Shown: positions 44,235-53,716, counted from the first letter of the stretch. The stretch: DNA of 64,000 nucleotides from JAHJQZ01 sp963676075 (GCA_963676075.2 CAXXNZ010000013.1:1-64000); one strand, 5' to 3'. Numbers and translations: made by a program. Notes: a model not told the origin generated them from the sequence alone.

Positions 44235-44762
44235 ATGAGCAATCTCATGCAGGTCGATCTGTCGTCTCCGCGCGACATGGTGCTCATCCGCGAGTTCGAT
44301 GCCCCGCGCGATTTGGTGTGGAAATGCTGGACCGAACCAGAACATATGGCCGCCTGGTGGGGGTCGGAGGGCATGCGCAACGAGGTTGAGCTCGATGTCA
44401 GGCCCGGCGGAAAACAGAACATCACCATGATCGGGGCGGACGGCACGCGCTATCCGATCCGCTCGGTCTTTCTTGAGGTCGAAGCAGGGCGCAAACTTGT
44501 CGGCACGATTGCCGTCGAAGACCATCCTGCTGAATTTCATGAGCTTTTCGCCCTGTATTCTGGAGGGGATTCCGACGGGAAATTGCGACTTGTCATGACC
44601 GTGACTTTCGAGGACACTGAAGCCGGTCGAACACGGGTTACCGTTCGCCAGACTTTCCCGACCCAATCCGAACGCGATGCCAACATGAAAATGGGGGCAG
44701 AGCAGGGTTGGCGCCAGAGCTTCGTCAAACTCGACCACCACCTTTCCATCCAGTCGGCCTGA
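44235..44762 (+). CDS. SRPBCC (AHSA1-like) protein 3
   Basis: 175 residues. MVLIREFDAPRDLVWKCWTEPEHMAAWWGSEGM is the family start. The closing helix QGWRQSFVKLDHHL is typical. A 113-base gap separates it from the DUF1801 gene, but there is no terminator, so it likely belongs to the ArsR operon. Confidence 0.9.
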   Translation: MSNLMQVDLSSPRDMVLIREFDAPRDLVWKCWTEPEHMAAWWGSEGMRNEVELDVRPGGKQNITMIGADGTRYPIRSVFLEVEAGRKLVGTIAVEDHPAEFHELFALYSGGDSDGKLRLVMTVTFEDTEAGRTRVTVRQTFPTQSERDANMKMGAEQGWRQSFVKLDHHLSIQSA

Positions 44763-44836
44763 ACCGACGCATACTGCCAGCATTTGTCAGCCATGCGCGT
44801 CATAGGCGTGCCCACCCGAAATTTGAGAGATTCCAG

Positions 44837-46066
44837 ATGGACCGTGACCTGTTGAAAATGGCCTTGATTCTTGGGTTGATGTCGATGATCGGTCCGTTCG
44901 CGATCGACATGTATCTGCCGGCCCTGCCGACCATTGCCAATGATTTCGGTGCCGAGGCTGCCCATGCGCAGATGACGCTGACGGCCTATTTCATCGTTTT
45001 CGGCGTGTCCCAGCTGTTTTACGGGCCGGCAAGCGACATGTTCGGGCGCAAGCCGCCGATCTATTTCGGCATGGCGATATTCGCGGCGGCGTCAATCGGC
45101 TGTGCCTTTGCGCCGTCGATCGAGATGCTGACGCTGCTGCGCGCCCTCCAGGGGCTTGGCGCTGCCGGTGTGATGTCGATCCCGCGCGCCATCGTTCGCG
45201 ACAGCTACACGGGCGCCAAGGCGACGCGGCTGATGTCGACCATCATGCTGGTCGTCTCAATTTCGCCGATGCTGGCGCCACTGGTCGGTTCGCTGATCAT
45301 CGTGCCTTTCGGCTGGCGCGCCGTCTTTCTTGCCGTGGCGCTGGCCACCGGTGTGGCCCTGATGCTTCACGCCTTCGTTCTGCCGGAAACCCTGCCGCCG
45401 GCGGATCGCAAGGCCTTCAAGATGGGCACCATGCTCAAGAGTTTTGGCATTCTCATCCGCGATCCAGGATTCATGGGACTGACATTCATCGGCGCGTTCG
45501 GCATGTCGGCTTTCTTCACGTTTCTGGGCAGTGCCTCGTTCGTCTACATGGAGCATTTCGGCCTGACACCGGAACAGTTCGCCCTGGCCTTCGCCGCCAA
45601 TGCCATTGGCTTTTTCGGCGCCTCCCAGTTCGCCGCCAACCTGATGGCCCGGCTCGGACCGGTGCGGCTGATGCGCGGTTCGACCTTCTTTTATGCCCTG
45701 TTCGCCGGTCTCTTGTTCCTCACCTTTGCCCTGGGCATCGACAACTTCCCACTGATGGTGGCGCTTTTGATGCTGGCAAACACCTTCTTCGGCTTCGTCA
45801 TGCCGGCGGCGATGGTTCTGGCGCTCGAGGATCATGGTCCGATTGCCGGTGCCGCGGCCTCGCTCGGCGGCACATTGCAAATGCTGCTGGCGACCCTCGC
45901 CATGGCCATTGGCGGTATCCTGTTCGACGGCACGCCGCTGCCCATGCTGGCGATCATCGCCGTGTGCGCGATCGGAACGTTCGTGCTGTCGATGCTGACG
46001 GTGCGCGTGCGTCGGGCCACTCCGGCTAAAGGCATTGAGACGGCACGGGAAGCGGCTGCCGAATAG
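44837..46066 (+). CDS. Bcr/CflA-family multidrug efflux MFS transporter 1
   Basis: 409 residues with twelve helices. GPFAIDMYLPALPTIANDFGAE and LFYGPASDMFGRKPPIYFG are the family signatures, then ALQGLGAAGVMSIPRAIVRD. Proton-driven export of drugs or metabolites such as Cys; the substrate cannot be told. Start ATG at 44837. A terminator follows at 46135-46157. Confidence 0.92.
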   Translation: MDRDLLKMALILGLMSMIGPFAIDMYLPALPTIANDFGAEAAHAQMTLTAYFIVFGVSQLFYGPASDMFGRKPPIYFGMAIFAAASIGCAFAPSIEMLTLLRALQGLGAAGVMSIPRAIVRDSYTGAKATRLMSTIMLVVSISPMLAPLVGSLIIVPFGWRAVFLAVALATGVALMLHAFVLPETLPPADRKAFKMGTMLKSFGILIRDPGFMGLTFIGAFGMSAFFTFLGSASFVYMEHFGLTPEQFALAFAANAIGFFGASQFAANLMARLGPVRLMRGSTFFYALFAGLLFLTFALGIDNFPLMVALLMLANTFFGFVMPAAMVLALEDHGPIAGAAASLGGTLQMLLATLAMAIGGILFDGTPLPMLAIIAVCAIGTFVLSMLTVRVRRATPAKGIETAREAAAE

Positions 46067-46451
46067 CTGCTGCGGCGCCTGGCGTTTTGATCGACCCAAA
46101 ACGCGTCCCTGATTCCTTTTGCGCACCACGCGAGGGGCCGCCGCCGGCGGCCCTTTTCGCATGCACGCGGTGAACTGCGCCCGAGTACCGCCAGCGGCAA
46201 TTTGCAGCTTGCCGTTCGGAACGGTCTTGCAGATAACAGTTCCGGTGGTTTTGCTCCTCCCGCCAACCTTTCCGACAGGGCACAACACGACATGCCGGCG
46301 GCCGCAACGGTCGCCTGTGCCGTTTCCAAAGCCTCATTTGCGGGATGAATAGCCCCGTCGCCCTGCCGGCCCGAAACATCAGGATGTCCCGCTGTCCTGC
46401 CGACCTTGTGCATCAGGCACGGGGCTGTTTGCCGACTGAAAGACCATTTTG
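46067..46451. other. Intergenic region between the two Bcr/CflA genes
   Basis: A 385-base gap that holds the terminator of the first transporter and, by position, the promoter of the second. No small gene with a ribosome site, no repeat copy and no clear -35/-10 pair were found. Confidence 0.5.
46135..46157 (+). terminator. Terminator after the first Bcr/CflA gene
   Basis: 8-bp stem GGGCCGCC/GGCGGCCC with a 3-base loop, followed by TTTT. Confidence 0.75.
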
Positions 46452-47660
46452 ATGAACCGTGAATTTTGGAGAATGACCGTTGTTCTCGGACTGATGAACA
46501 CCATCGGTCCGTTCGCAACGGACATGTATCTTCCCGCCTTTCCGGCCATTGCCGGCGAATTCGGCACCAGCGCTGCAGCGGTGCAGGTGACGCTCACGGT
46601 CTATTTCCTTGCCTTCAGCGTGTCCCAGATGGTTTTCGGGCCGGCAAGCGACTCTCTCGGTCGCAAGCGGCCGATCTACATCGGACTCGTTCTGCTCCTA
46701 TTGGGTACGATCGGTTGCGTTTTCGCGCCGAGCATCGAGGCCTTGGGCGCTTTTCGCATTTTGCAGGGTATCGGCGCGGCTGGCGTCCTGTCCATTCCGC
46801 GCGCCATCATCCGCGACCGCTACACCGGCATAGCGGCAACCCAGCTGATGGGAACAATGATGCTGGTCAGCTCCGTCGCGCCCATGATAGCGCCGACTCT
46901 CGGTTCATTCATCATCGTGCCTTTCGGCTGGCGGGCGGTCTTTGCCGCTTTCGCGCTGATCGTGGTCCTGGTTATTGTGCTCGACACGCTCGCCCTGCCC
47001 GAAACCCTTGCGAGGAACAAGCGAAAGCCGTTTTCGCTGCGCAATCTGTTCGTGAGCTTCTCCGGTCTCGCCCGCAATAGGAGCTACATAGGCTATACGG
47101 TGATCGGCGGTCTCGGCATGGGCGGGTTGTTCGCCTTCATCGGCAGCTCTTCCTTCGTCTACATGGAATATTTCGGCCTGAGCCCGCTGCAGTTCGGGCT
47201 GATGTTCAGCGTCAATGCCATCGGTTTGATGATCGCCAACCAGTTTTCCGCCCGATTGATGGCAAGGGTTGGTCCGGTGCTCCTGATCCGCGGCGCAACC
47301 CTTATGTACGCGGTCTTCGCCGTGCTTTTGCTGGCGATCTTCCTTGCCGGAGGCGGAAGCTTCTGGCTGATGGCCGGCATGCTGCTTGTCGTGAACATGT
47401 TCTTCGGCTTCTTCGCGCCCGCGTCCGCCGTGCTGGCGCTTGAGGAGCACGGCGCAATCGCCGGTGTTGCGGCCTCGTTCTCGGGAATGATGCAGATGCT
47501 GATCGCGACTGTGGCCATGACTGTCGGCGGAATGCTGTTCAACGGAACGGCGATCCCGATGCTGTCGGTCATCGCCATCTGTGCGGTCATGTCCGTCGGT
47601 TTCGCCTTTCTGGCGACACGGGGCGGGCAGGTCGTACTGGCTGGCGATCGCAACACCTAG
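46452..47660 (+). CDS. Bcr/CflA-family multidrug efflux MFS transporter 2
   Basis: 402 residues, twelve helices, and about the same signatures as the previous gene: GPFATDMYLPAFPAIAGEFGTS, FGPASDSLGRKRPIYIG, LQGIGAAGVLSIPRAIIRD. The two align end to end, so they arose by tandem duplication, but they have separate control because a terminator lies between them. ATG at 46452 chosen. Confidence 0.92.
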   Translation: MNREFWRMTVVLGLMNTIGPFATDMYLPAFPAIAGEFGTSAAAVQVTLTVYFLAFSVSQMVFGPASDSLGRKRPIYIGLVLLLLGTIGCVFAPSIEALGAFRILQGIGAAGVLSIPRAIIRDRYTGIAATQLMGTMMLVSSVAPMIAPTLGSFIIVPFGWRAVFAAFALIVVLVIVLDTLALPETLARNKRKPFSLRNLFVSFSGLARNRSYIGYTVIGGLGMGGLFAFIGSSSFVYMEYFGLSPLQFGLMFSVNAIGLMIANQFSARLMARVGPVLLIRGATLMYAVFAVLLLAIFLAGGGSFWLMAGMLLVVNMFFGFFAPASAVLALEEHGAIAGVAASFSGMMQMLIATVAMTVGGMLFNGTAIPMLSVIAICAVMSVGFAFLATRGGQVVLAGDRNT

Positions 47661-47700
47661 GCGTCGGGCGATCCTCGGACGCTTCCCCCTTTCGAACCGC

Positions 47701-47723
47701 GGTCAAATGATTGTAGTTTGACC
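47701..47723. promoter_or_regulatory. Inverted repeat upstream of DUF3422 gene
   Basis: Perfect 7-bp arms GGTCAAA/TTTGACC separated by 9 bases, 22 bases before the ATG at 47746. Operator-like; no candidate regulator is adjacent. Confidence 0.45.
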
Positions 47724-47745
47724 GGACATGGGGAGGGGGGCGATC

Positions 47746-49002
47746 ATGCTCAACGATCATCCGCATCGGGCCGCGATACGCGAAGAGGTTCACGCCCGCC
47801 CTGTCGTCATGGTGCCGCCGGACTGTCAGGTGCGGCGGCTGGTCTTTCTGCCCGAACGCGATGAGGCGCGCGTATCCGAGGTTCTGGCCGCGCTGACCGC
47901 GTGGTGTGCCGAAAAAAGTCTCCCGGTGCCCGAGAGCCACACCCGCCAGCACAGTTTCACCCGCACTGGCGACACGCGCTTTACCGTTACCTTCGAGTTT
48001 CACAACGAGTTCGTCACCCTGACCTGGTCGGCGGTCTCGGGCGAGATCCCGGTCGTGCCCGACGATATCGGGCTGGAGATCGTCGACGGGTTCTCGCTGC
48101 TGACGGCGATCGCCATCGACGTCATCGACGAAACCGAGGTGCCGCCCTGCGTGCTTGAGGAGTTCAACCCGGCAAGCCTGTGTCATGTCGGCATCGAGGC
48201 CGGCACGGCCGAGATCGCAACCGATCTGGTCGAGGACGGGGACGGGTTCGTTCATATCGATCTTGCCGCCGCAGCGCTAAGCCCGCTCCGACGCTCGATT
48301 CTGGCGCGGCGACTGCTCGAAATCGAAACCTATTCCAAGCTGGCGCTGATCGGATTGCCGCCAGTCAGGGCGGTTGCCGGCGAACTGACCGCACTCGAAT
48401 CCGAGGTGTCGAACATGCTCAACCGCCTGCCCGAGATCGACGGCGTTAGCGAGGCGGACGCCGCCATCGCCGAACTGAGCTCGCTGGCCCAGCGTGTAGC
48501 GGTCATCAACGACCGTCTCAACTACCGGGTCGCGGCGTCTCAGGCCTATGGGGAGATTGTCTCGGACCGGTTGAAAAATCTTGGCGATCAGGGGACGGGA
48601 ACGGGCTCGAACCTCTCTGTCTATCTCGAGAACCGCGTCGGCCCGGCGCTGAGGACATTGGCCGCCACCGAAAAGCGCCTGCAAAGCGCCACCCGCCGCA
48701 TCGAGCGGGCGGCGATGATGCTCAACGCCCGCAATGGACTCGATCTCGAAATCCAGAATTCCGAGATATTGGGCACGATTTCGAAGACGGCGCGTTCCCA
48801 GTTTCGCCTGCAGCAGACCGTTGAAGGTCTTAGCGTGATCGCCATCACCTATTATCTCGTCGGCATTCTCGGCTATGCCTTTGCCGGCCCGATCCACGCC
48901 ATGCACTGGGACAAGGAATGGGTGATGGCGGCGCTGACACCGGCAGCCTTCATCGCGGTGTTCGTCGCCTCGCGCTTCCTGTGGCGCGGGCACAAGAGCT
49001 AG
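47746..49002 (+). CDS. DUF3422 family membrane protein
   Basis: 418 residues. The start NDHPHRAAIREEVHARPVV is diagnostic of DUF3422. The middle holds a long coiled helix (about 225-340) with RLEIETYSKLAL and RTLAATEKRLQSATRRIERAA. Two C-terminal membrane helices (about 350-410) follow SQFRLQQTVEGLSVIAITYYLVGILGYAF. The family is widespread in Proteobacteria and its role is unknown, though the architecture is like that of metal or ion channel-type anchors. Good ribosome site GGGGAGG. Confidence 0.9.
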   Translation: MLNDHPHRAAIREEVHARPVVMVPPDCQVRRLVFLPERDEARVSEVLAALTAWCAEKSLPVPESHTRQHSFTRTGDTRFTVTFEFHNEFVTLTWSAVSGEIPVVPDDIGLEIVDGFSLLTAIAIDVIDETEVPPCVLEEFNPASLCHVGIEAGTAEIATDLVEDGDGFVHIDLAAAALSPLRRSILARRLLEIETYSKLALIGLPPVRAVAGELTALESEVSNMLNRLPEIDGVSEADAAIAELSSLAQRVAVINDRLNYRVAASQAYGEIVSDRLKNLGDQGTGTGSNLSVYLENRVGPALRTLAATEKRLQSATRRIERAAMMLNARNGLDLEIQNSEILGTISKTARSQFRLQQTVEGLSVIAITYYLVGILGYAFAGPIHAMHWDKEWVMAALTPAAFIAVFVASRFLWRGHKS

Positions 49003-49547
49003 AATACGGAACTCCCTCCGTATGGAACGCTGCGAGGATCGCCTTGTACTTTGTCATCGTTGTCGGGCTCATGTTTGTGCTGCCCATTGTTTCTATCGTA
49101 GTCGAATGTCTACGGCCCCTTGGGGAAGGCAGTGTTTGGCTTCCCGGCGGCGATTTCCTCGGGCTTGTCGGCAAATGGTTCGTTTTCTGGGCCGTTGGTG
49201 TGCGACTGGCCATTGCTGCACTCCGTCAGATTGTGAAACCCGAACTTACGACACGAGACATTCTTGGCATCAGCGATCCAGCGGCAGGCAAGGTTGCGCG
49301 CGAACTTGGCTTCGCCAACCTTTCAATTGGGCTCATTGCGCTTTTGTCGCTCATCTGGCCGGATTGGGTACTGCCCGCGGCCATTGCTGGTGGTTTGTTC
49401 TTTGGACTTGCCGGAGCCGAGCATGTGCGCCACACCAATCGGAGCCCACGCGAAAACCTCGCCATGATTTCCGATCTAGCGATCTTCCTCGTGTTGCTGG
49501 CCTTCGTGGGAGAGCGGCTTTGCTCTGCCGCTCTCTACGGCATCTAG
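48981..49547 (+). CDS. Membrane protein resembling DUF6790
   Basis: About 180-188 residues with five hydrophobic segments (starting IALYFVIVVGLMFVLPIVSIV). KPELTTRDILGISDPAAGKVARELGFANLSIGLIALLSL is the part I recognise from this uncharacterised family. The true start is unclear: GTG at 48981 would overlap the previous gene, and a TTG near 49044 is also possible. The out-of-frame ATG at 49022 gives no sensible protein. Confidence 0.6.
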   Translation: MARAQELEYGTPSVWNAARIALYFVIVVGLMFVLPIVSIVVECLRPLGEGSVWLPGGDFLGLVGKWFVFWAVGVRLAIAALRQIVKPELTTRDILGISDPAAGKVARELGFANLSIGLIALLSLIWPDWVLPAAIAGGLFFGLAGAEHVRHTNRSPRENLAMISDLAIFLVLLAFVGERLCSAALYGI

Positions 49548-49583
49548 AGCCTTTCACTGTTTCACGGAAACAGTGAAAGGCTC
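49547..49583. repeat. Perfect 17-bp inverted repeat (hairpin)
   Basis: Arms 49547-49563 and 49567-49583 are exact reverse complements with a 3-base loop (ACG). It starts in the stop of the previous gene. The same TTTCAC/GTGAAA arms occur in the weaker hairpin at 20757-20799, so it belongs to the interspersed repeat family and may also terminate transcription. Confidence 0.75.
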
Positions 49584-49590
49584 CAAGTTC

Positions 49591-49650
49591 TTGTTTTATC
49601 GCATTTCCGGACGGTGAACCGGTGTCCACTTCACCTGGAAATGCTCTAGA
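49591..49650. repeat. Interspersed intergenic repeat, copy 4 (inverted)
   Basis: Reverse complement of the family core: TTGTTTTATCGCATTTCC, GGTGAACCGGTGTCCACTTCACC and GAAATGCTCTAG. It follows the hairpin at 49547-49583 directly. Confidence 0.65.
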
Positions 49651-49678
49651 GGCGAAACGCCGCCCTCCGAATTGGAGA

Positions 49679-52600
49679 CTACTCGAACCGCACCAGCAGG
49701 TCCTTGGCGTCGATCTGGTCGCCGATCTTGACCGTCACTTCGGCAATGACGCCGTCGGCATCGGCATGAATGGCAGTTTCCATCTTCATCGCCTCGATCG
49801 ACAACAGCACGTCGCCGGCAGTGACCTGCTGGCCCAGTTTGACGCCGAGGGTTGAAACGACGCCCGGCATCGGCGCCCCGACCTGCTTGGGATCGCCCGC
49901 CACCGCCTTGGGGCGTGTGACGATCGAGGAGGCGCGGGCACGGTCGGGCACCGAAACCGACCGCGGTTGGCCGTTGAGTTCGTAGAACATCCGGACCATG
50001 CCCTTGTCGTTGGCTTCCGATCGCGCCTCGTATTGCGTCACGAAGGTCACGCCGGGCGCCAGATTGACCGCCAGTTCGTCGCCGGGCTGCATTCCGTAAA
50101 AGTACGTCGGCGTCGGCAGGATTTCGGTCGGACCGTACATCTCCTGGGTCTTCATGAAATCGGTGAAAACCTTGGGGTACATCAGGTAGGACGCGAGGCG
50201 GAAATCGTCGATTTCCATGCCAAGCTCTTCCGAGACCTTGGCTCGCTCGGCTTCGATGTCGAGCGCTTCGAGATGCTTGCCGGGGCGGTCGGTCAGCGGC
50301 GTCTTGCCTTTGACGACCTTCTTTTGCAGCTTCTCGGGGAAGCCGCCCGGCGGCTGGCCAAGCCCGCCCATGAAGAAATCGACCACCGAATCCGGGAAGG
50401 ACACTTCGCGGTTCGGGTCTTCGACCTCGGCGCGGGAAATGCCCGAGGACACCATCGACAGCGCCATGTCGCCGACGACCTTGGACGAGGGCGTTACCTT
50501 GACGATGTCGCCAAACATCTGGTTGACGTCGGCATAGGTCTGAGCGACCTCGTGCCAGCGGCTTTCGAGGCCAAGCGAACGGGCCTGTTCCTTGAGATTG
50601 GTGAACTGGCCGCCCGGCATTTCGTGCAGATAGACTTCCGAAGCGCCCGAGCGCAAATCGCTTTCGAAGGCCCGGTACTGGAATCGCACGGCCTCCCAAT
50701 AGAACGAGATGCGTCGGATGACTTCGGGATCAAAGCCCGGATCGCGATCCGTGCCCTTGAGCGCTTCATTGAGCGAGCCCAGGCACGGCTGCGAGGTGGT
50801 GCCGGACAAGGCATCCATCGCCGCATCGACTGCATCGACACCCGCATCGACGGCCGCCAACACCGTCGCGGCGGCGGCGCCGGAGGTGTCGTGGGTGTGG
50901 AAGTGGATCGGAATGCCGACTTCCTGCTTCAGCGTCGAGATGAGCTTTCTGGCGGCGGCGGGCTTCAACAGTCCGGCCATGTCCTTGATGCCGAGGATAT
51001 GGGAGCCGGCGGCCTCCAGTTCCTTGGCTAGTCCGACGTAATATTTGAGGTCGTACTTGGCCCGGTCCGGATCGAGCATGTCGCCGGTGTAGCAGACCAC
51101 GCCCTCGCAGACCTTGCCGCTGTCGATCACCGCATCCATCGAGACGCGCATGTTCTCGACCCAGTTGAGGCAGTCGAAGACGCGGAAGACGTCAACGCCG
51201 CCCTTGGCCGCCTGTTCGACGAAGAAGGTGACGACATTGTCGGGATAATTGGTGTAGCCGACCCCGTTGGATCCGCGCAGCAGCATCTGGGTCAGGATGT
51301 TCGGCGCGCCCTCGCGGATCTTGTTGAGCCGCTCCCACGGGTCCTCGTTGAGGAAGCGCATGGCAACATCGAAGGTCGCCCCGCCCCAGCATTCGAGCGA
51401 GAACAGATTCGGCATGCCGCGCGCGTAGGATCCGGCGATCTTGGCGATGTCGTAGGTGCGCATGCGGGTCGCCAGCAGCGACTGGTGCGCGTCGCGCATG
51501 GTGGTGTCGGTGAACAGCACCTGGGTCTGGGCCTTCAGCCAGTCGGCGAGGCCCTTGGCGCCGTCGCGTTCGAGGATCTGCCGCGTGCCGTCGACCACCT
51601 GCTTGTCGCCGAGATCGGGAATGACGGGCGGGGCCGCTTCGGCCGGCGGACGCGGCCGATCGCGGACTTCGGGGTGACCGTTGAGCGTCACATCGCCTAT
51701 ATAGGTCAGGAGCTTGGACGCACGGTCCCTGCGCCGGGCGATGTCAAACAGCTCCGGCGTCGTGTCGATGAAGCGCGTCGTGTAGGAATTGTCACGGAAT
51801 TTCGGGTGGCAGATGATGTTTTCGAGAAACACCAGATTGGTTGAGACGCCCCGAATGCGGAATTCGCGCAAGGCGCGGTCCATGCGGCGGATCGCTTCCT
51901 CGGGCGAGGGCGCCCAGGCGGTGACCTTTTCCAGGAGCGGGTCGTAATAGCGGGTAATGACCGCGCCCGAATAGGCCGTGCCGCCATCAAGGCGAATGCC
52001 GAAGCCGGTGGCGCCGCGATAGGCGGTGATGCGGCCGTAATCGGGGATGAAGTTCTCTTCCGGATCCTCGGTGGTCACCCGGCACTGCAGGGCGTGGCCG
52101 TTGAGGTGGATGTTTTCCTGGGTCGGTACGCCGGACTCGGGCGTGCCGATCACGGCGCCGTCCATGACGTGGATCTGCGCCTTGACGATGTCGATGCCGG
52201 TCACTTCTTCAGTGACCGTGTGCTCGACCTGGACGCGCGGATTGACCTCGATGAAATAGAATTTTCCGGTATCGGCATCCATCAGGAATTCGACGGTGCC
52301 GGCGCAGCGGTAATTGGCGGCGCGACCGATGTTGAGGGCGTAGCCAGTTAGTTCGGCGCGCTGGGCGTCGTCGAGATAGGGCGCGGGCGCGCGCTCGACC
52401 ACCTTCTGGTTGCGGCGCTGCACTGAGCAGTCGCGTTCGAACAGATGAACGAGATTGCCATGGTCGTCGCCGAGGATCTGCACCTCGACATGCCGGGCGC
52501 GCTCGACCAGTTTCTCAAGGTACATCTCGTCCTTGCCGAAAGCCGCCTTGGCCTCGCGCTTGGCTTCTGGCACGACGTTCCGCAAGTCTTCCTTGTTGCG

Positions 52601-53119
52601 CAAAGCCCGCATGCCGCGGCCTCCGCCACCCCAGCTGGCCTTGAGCATCAGCGGATAGCCGATCTCGTCCGCCATGCGGGCAACTTCGTCGAGGTCGTCG
52701 GGAAGCGGTGGGCTGGCCGGGACCACGGGGACGTCGGCGGCAACGGCCATGTTGCGAGCTGACACCTTGTTGCCGAGATCGCGCATGGTCTTGGAACGCG
52801 GGCCGATGAAGGTCAGGCCCGCTTCGGTGCAGGCATCGACGAATTCCGGGCTCTCGCTCAAAAGACCGTAGCCGGGATGAATGGCGTCGGCGCCCGAGAG
52901 CTTGGCGATGCGGATATATTCATCGATTTGCAGATAGGCCTCGACCGGGCCGAGGCCCTTGCCGATCAGATAGGCTTCATCGGCCTTGAACCGGTGAAGC
53001 GCCAGCTTGTCTTCCTCGGCAAAGACGCCGACGGTCTTGATGCCGAGTTCATTGGCGGCGCGAAACACCCGAATGGCGATTTCACTGCGATTGGCGACGA
53101 GAATTTTCGAGATCGTCAT
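49679..53119 (-). CDS. pyc: Pyruvate carboxylase
   Basis: 1146 residues, the full single-chain enzyme. Biotin carboxylase domain (1 to about 450) with SWGGGGRGMRAL and EVNPRVQVEHTVTEE; carboxyltransferase domain (about 530-800) with DTTMRDAHQSLLATRMRT and HTHDTSGAAAATVLAAV; a biotinyl domain at the end with SIEAMKMETAI, Lys1112 being biotinylated. It refills the citric acid cycle by making oxaloacetate from pyruvate and bicarbonate. It is unlinked to other genes and is not truncated. Confidence 0.98.
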   Translation of the reverse strand: MTISKILVANRSEIAIRVFRAANELGIKTVGVFAEEDKLALHRFKADEAYLIGKGLGPVEAYLQIDEYIRIAKLSGADAIHPGYGLLSESPEFVDACTEAGLTFIGPRSKTMRDLGNKVSARNMAVAADVPVVPASPPLPDDLDEVARMADEIGYPLMLKASWGGGGRGMRALRNKEDLRNVVPEAKREAKAAFGKDEMYLEKLVERARHVEVQILGDDHGNLVHLFERDCSVQRRNQKVVERAPAPYLDDAQRAELTGYALNIGRAANYRCAGTVEFLMDADTGKFYFIEVNPRVQVEHTVTEEVTGIDIVKAQIHVMDGAVIGTPESGVPTQENIHLNGHALQCRVTTEDPEENFIPDYGRITAYRGATGFGIRLDGGTAYSGAVITRYYDPLLEKVTAWAPSPEEAIRRMDRALREFRIRGVSTNLVFLENIICHPKFRDNSYTTRFIDTTPELFDIARRRDRASKLLTYIGDVTLNGHPEVRDRPRPPAEAAPPVIPDLGDKQVVDGTRQILERDGAKGLADWLKAQTQVLFTDTTMRDAHQSLLATRMRTYDIAKIAGSYARGMPNLFSLECWGGATFDVAMRFLNEDPWERLNKIREGAPNILTQMLLRGSNGVGYTNYPDNVVTFFVEQAAKGGVDVFRVFDCLNWVENMRVSMDAVIDSGKVCEGVVCYTGDMLDPDRAKYDLKYYVGLAKELEAAGSHILGIKDMAGLLKPAAARKLISTLKQEVGIPIHFHTHDTSGAAAATVLAAVDAGVDAVDAAMDALSGTTSQPCLGSLNEALKGTDRDPGFDPEVIRRISFYWEAVRFQYRAFESDLRSGASEVYLHEMPGGQFTNLKEQARSLGLESRWHEVAQTYADVNQMFGDIVKVTPSSKVVGDMALSMVSSGISRAEVEDPNREVSFPDSVVDFFMGGLGQPPGGFPEKLQKKVVKGKTPLTDRPGKHLEALDIEAERAKVSEELGMEIDDFRLASYLMYPKVFTDFMKTQEMYGPTEILPTPTYFYGMQPGDELAVNLAPGVTFVTQYEARSEANDKGMVRMFYELNGQPRSVSVPDRARASSIVTRPKAVAGDPKQVGAPMPGVVSTLGVKLGQQVTAGDVLLSIEAMKMETAIHADADGVIAEVTVKIGDQIDAKDLLVRFE

Positions 53120-53302
53120 CTTGTACCCGTAGTCGTTTGAGGGGGCGGGCCCGGGCTGAGCGGGTGCGGGGCCGGCGAAGCGGTCCCGGATGGCGGATGT
53201 CTGGATCCGGTCGCAAGAAAAGCGGAATGCGCTTTCCTGTTTTGAACATGGATCCGGCTGGAGCGTCAGGTCAAAGCCGCCGTCTTTTCAAAAGACGATG
53301 AC

Positions 53303-53716
53303 CTAGCCTCCGAGATGGCCGAGCAGATGCGAGAGATCATATCCGGCGGCAGAAGCTGCGGCGATGATTTCGTCAGGTTCGATCCTGCCGGCCTGGCTCA
53401 AGGCCCAAAGTGTTGCCGAGCGCGTGCCCGACCTGCAATAGCACAGAACTGGTCCCTCGCTCCCCTCAAGCGCGGCTCGTGTCGATGCTATCATTTCGGG
53501 CGAAACGCCCTCGCGCCCCATCGGAATGAACCTGTAGCTCAACCCGGCTGCCTTGGCGGCGGCTTCGATTTCAGCACTGTCCGGCTGATCGGGCGCCTCG
53601 CCATCGGGGCGGTTGTTGACGACGGCGGTGAAACCGGCCGCCTTGATCGCTTCAATATCCTCCGCTGCAATTTGCGGGGATACGCTGACGCGGTCATTGA
53701 TCTTCCTGATATCCAA
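53303..53716 (-). CDS. Blh-type beta-lactamase-hydrolase-like phosphatase (DSP/TIGR01244 family)
   Basis: About 137 residues. MDIRKINDRVSVSPQIAAEDIEAIKAAGF begins the domain; VLCYCRSGTRSATLWAL has the CX5R phosphatase loop. The fold is like dual-specificity phosphatases; in sulfide oxidation systems such domains are fused to a Blh beta-lactamase domain, which is absent here. I start at a TTG (53716-53714) because it follows an AGGGAGA and matches the family start. A longer ATG reading adds 26 unlikely residues. Confidence 0.8.
   Translation of the reverse strand: MDIRKINDRVSVSPQIAAEDIEAIKAAGFTAVVNNRPDGEAPDQPDSAEIEAAAKAAGLSYRFIPMGREGVSPEMIASTRAALEGSEGPVLCYCRSGTRSATLWALSQAGRIEPDEIIAAASAAGYDLSHLLGHLGG

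Noticed and set aside
42312..47660. Defence island or toxin-antitoxin system
   Set aside because: The ArsR/SRPBCC and MFS genes have ordinary folds, and no nuclease, toxin or phage gene is near.
53196..53280. Another copy of the interspersed repeat upstream of the Blh-like gene
   Set aside because: Only short matches (GGATCCGG, GAAAAGCGGAATGCG) are seen; too weak to count.
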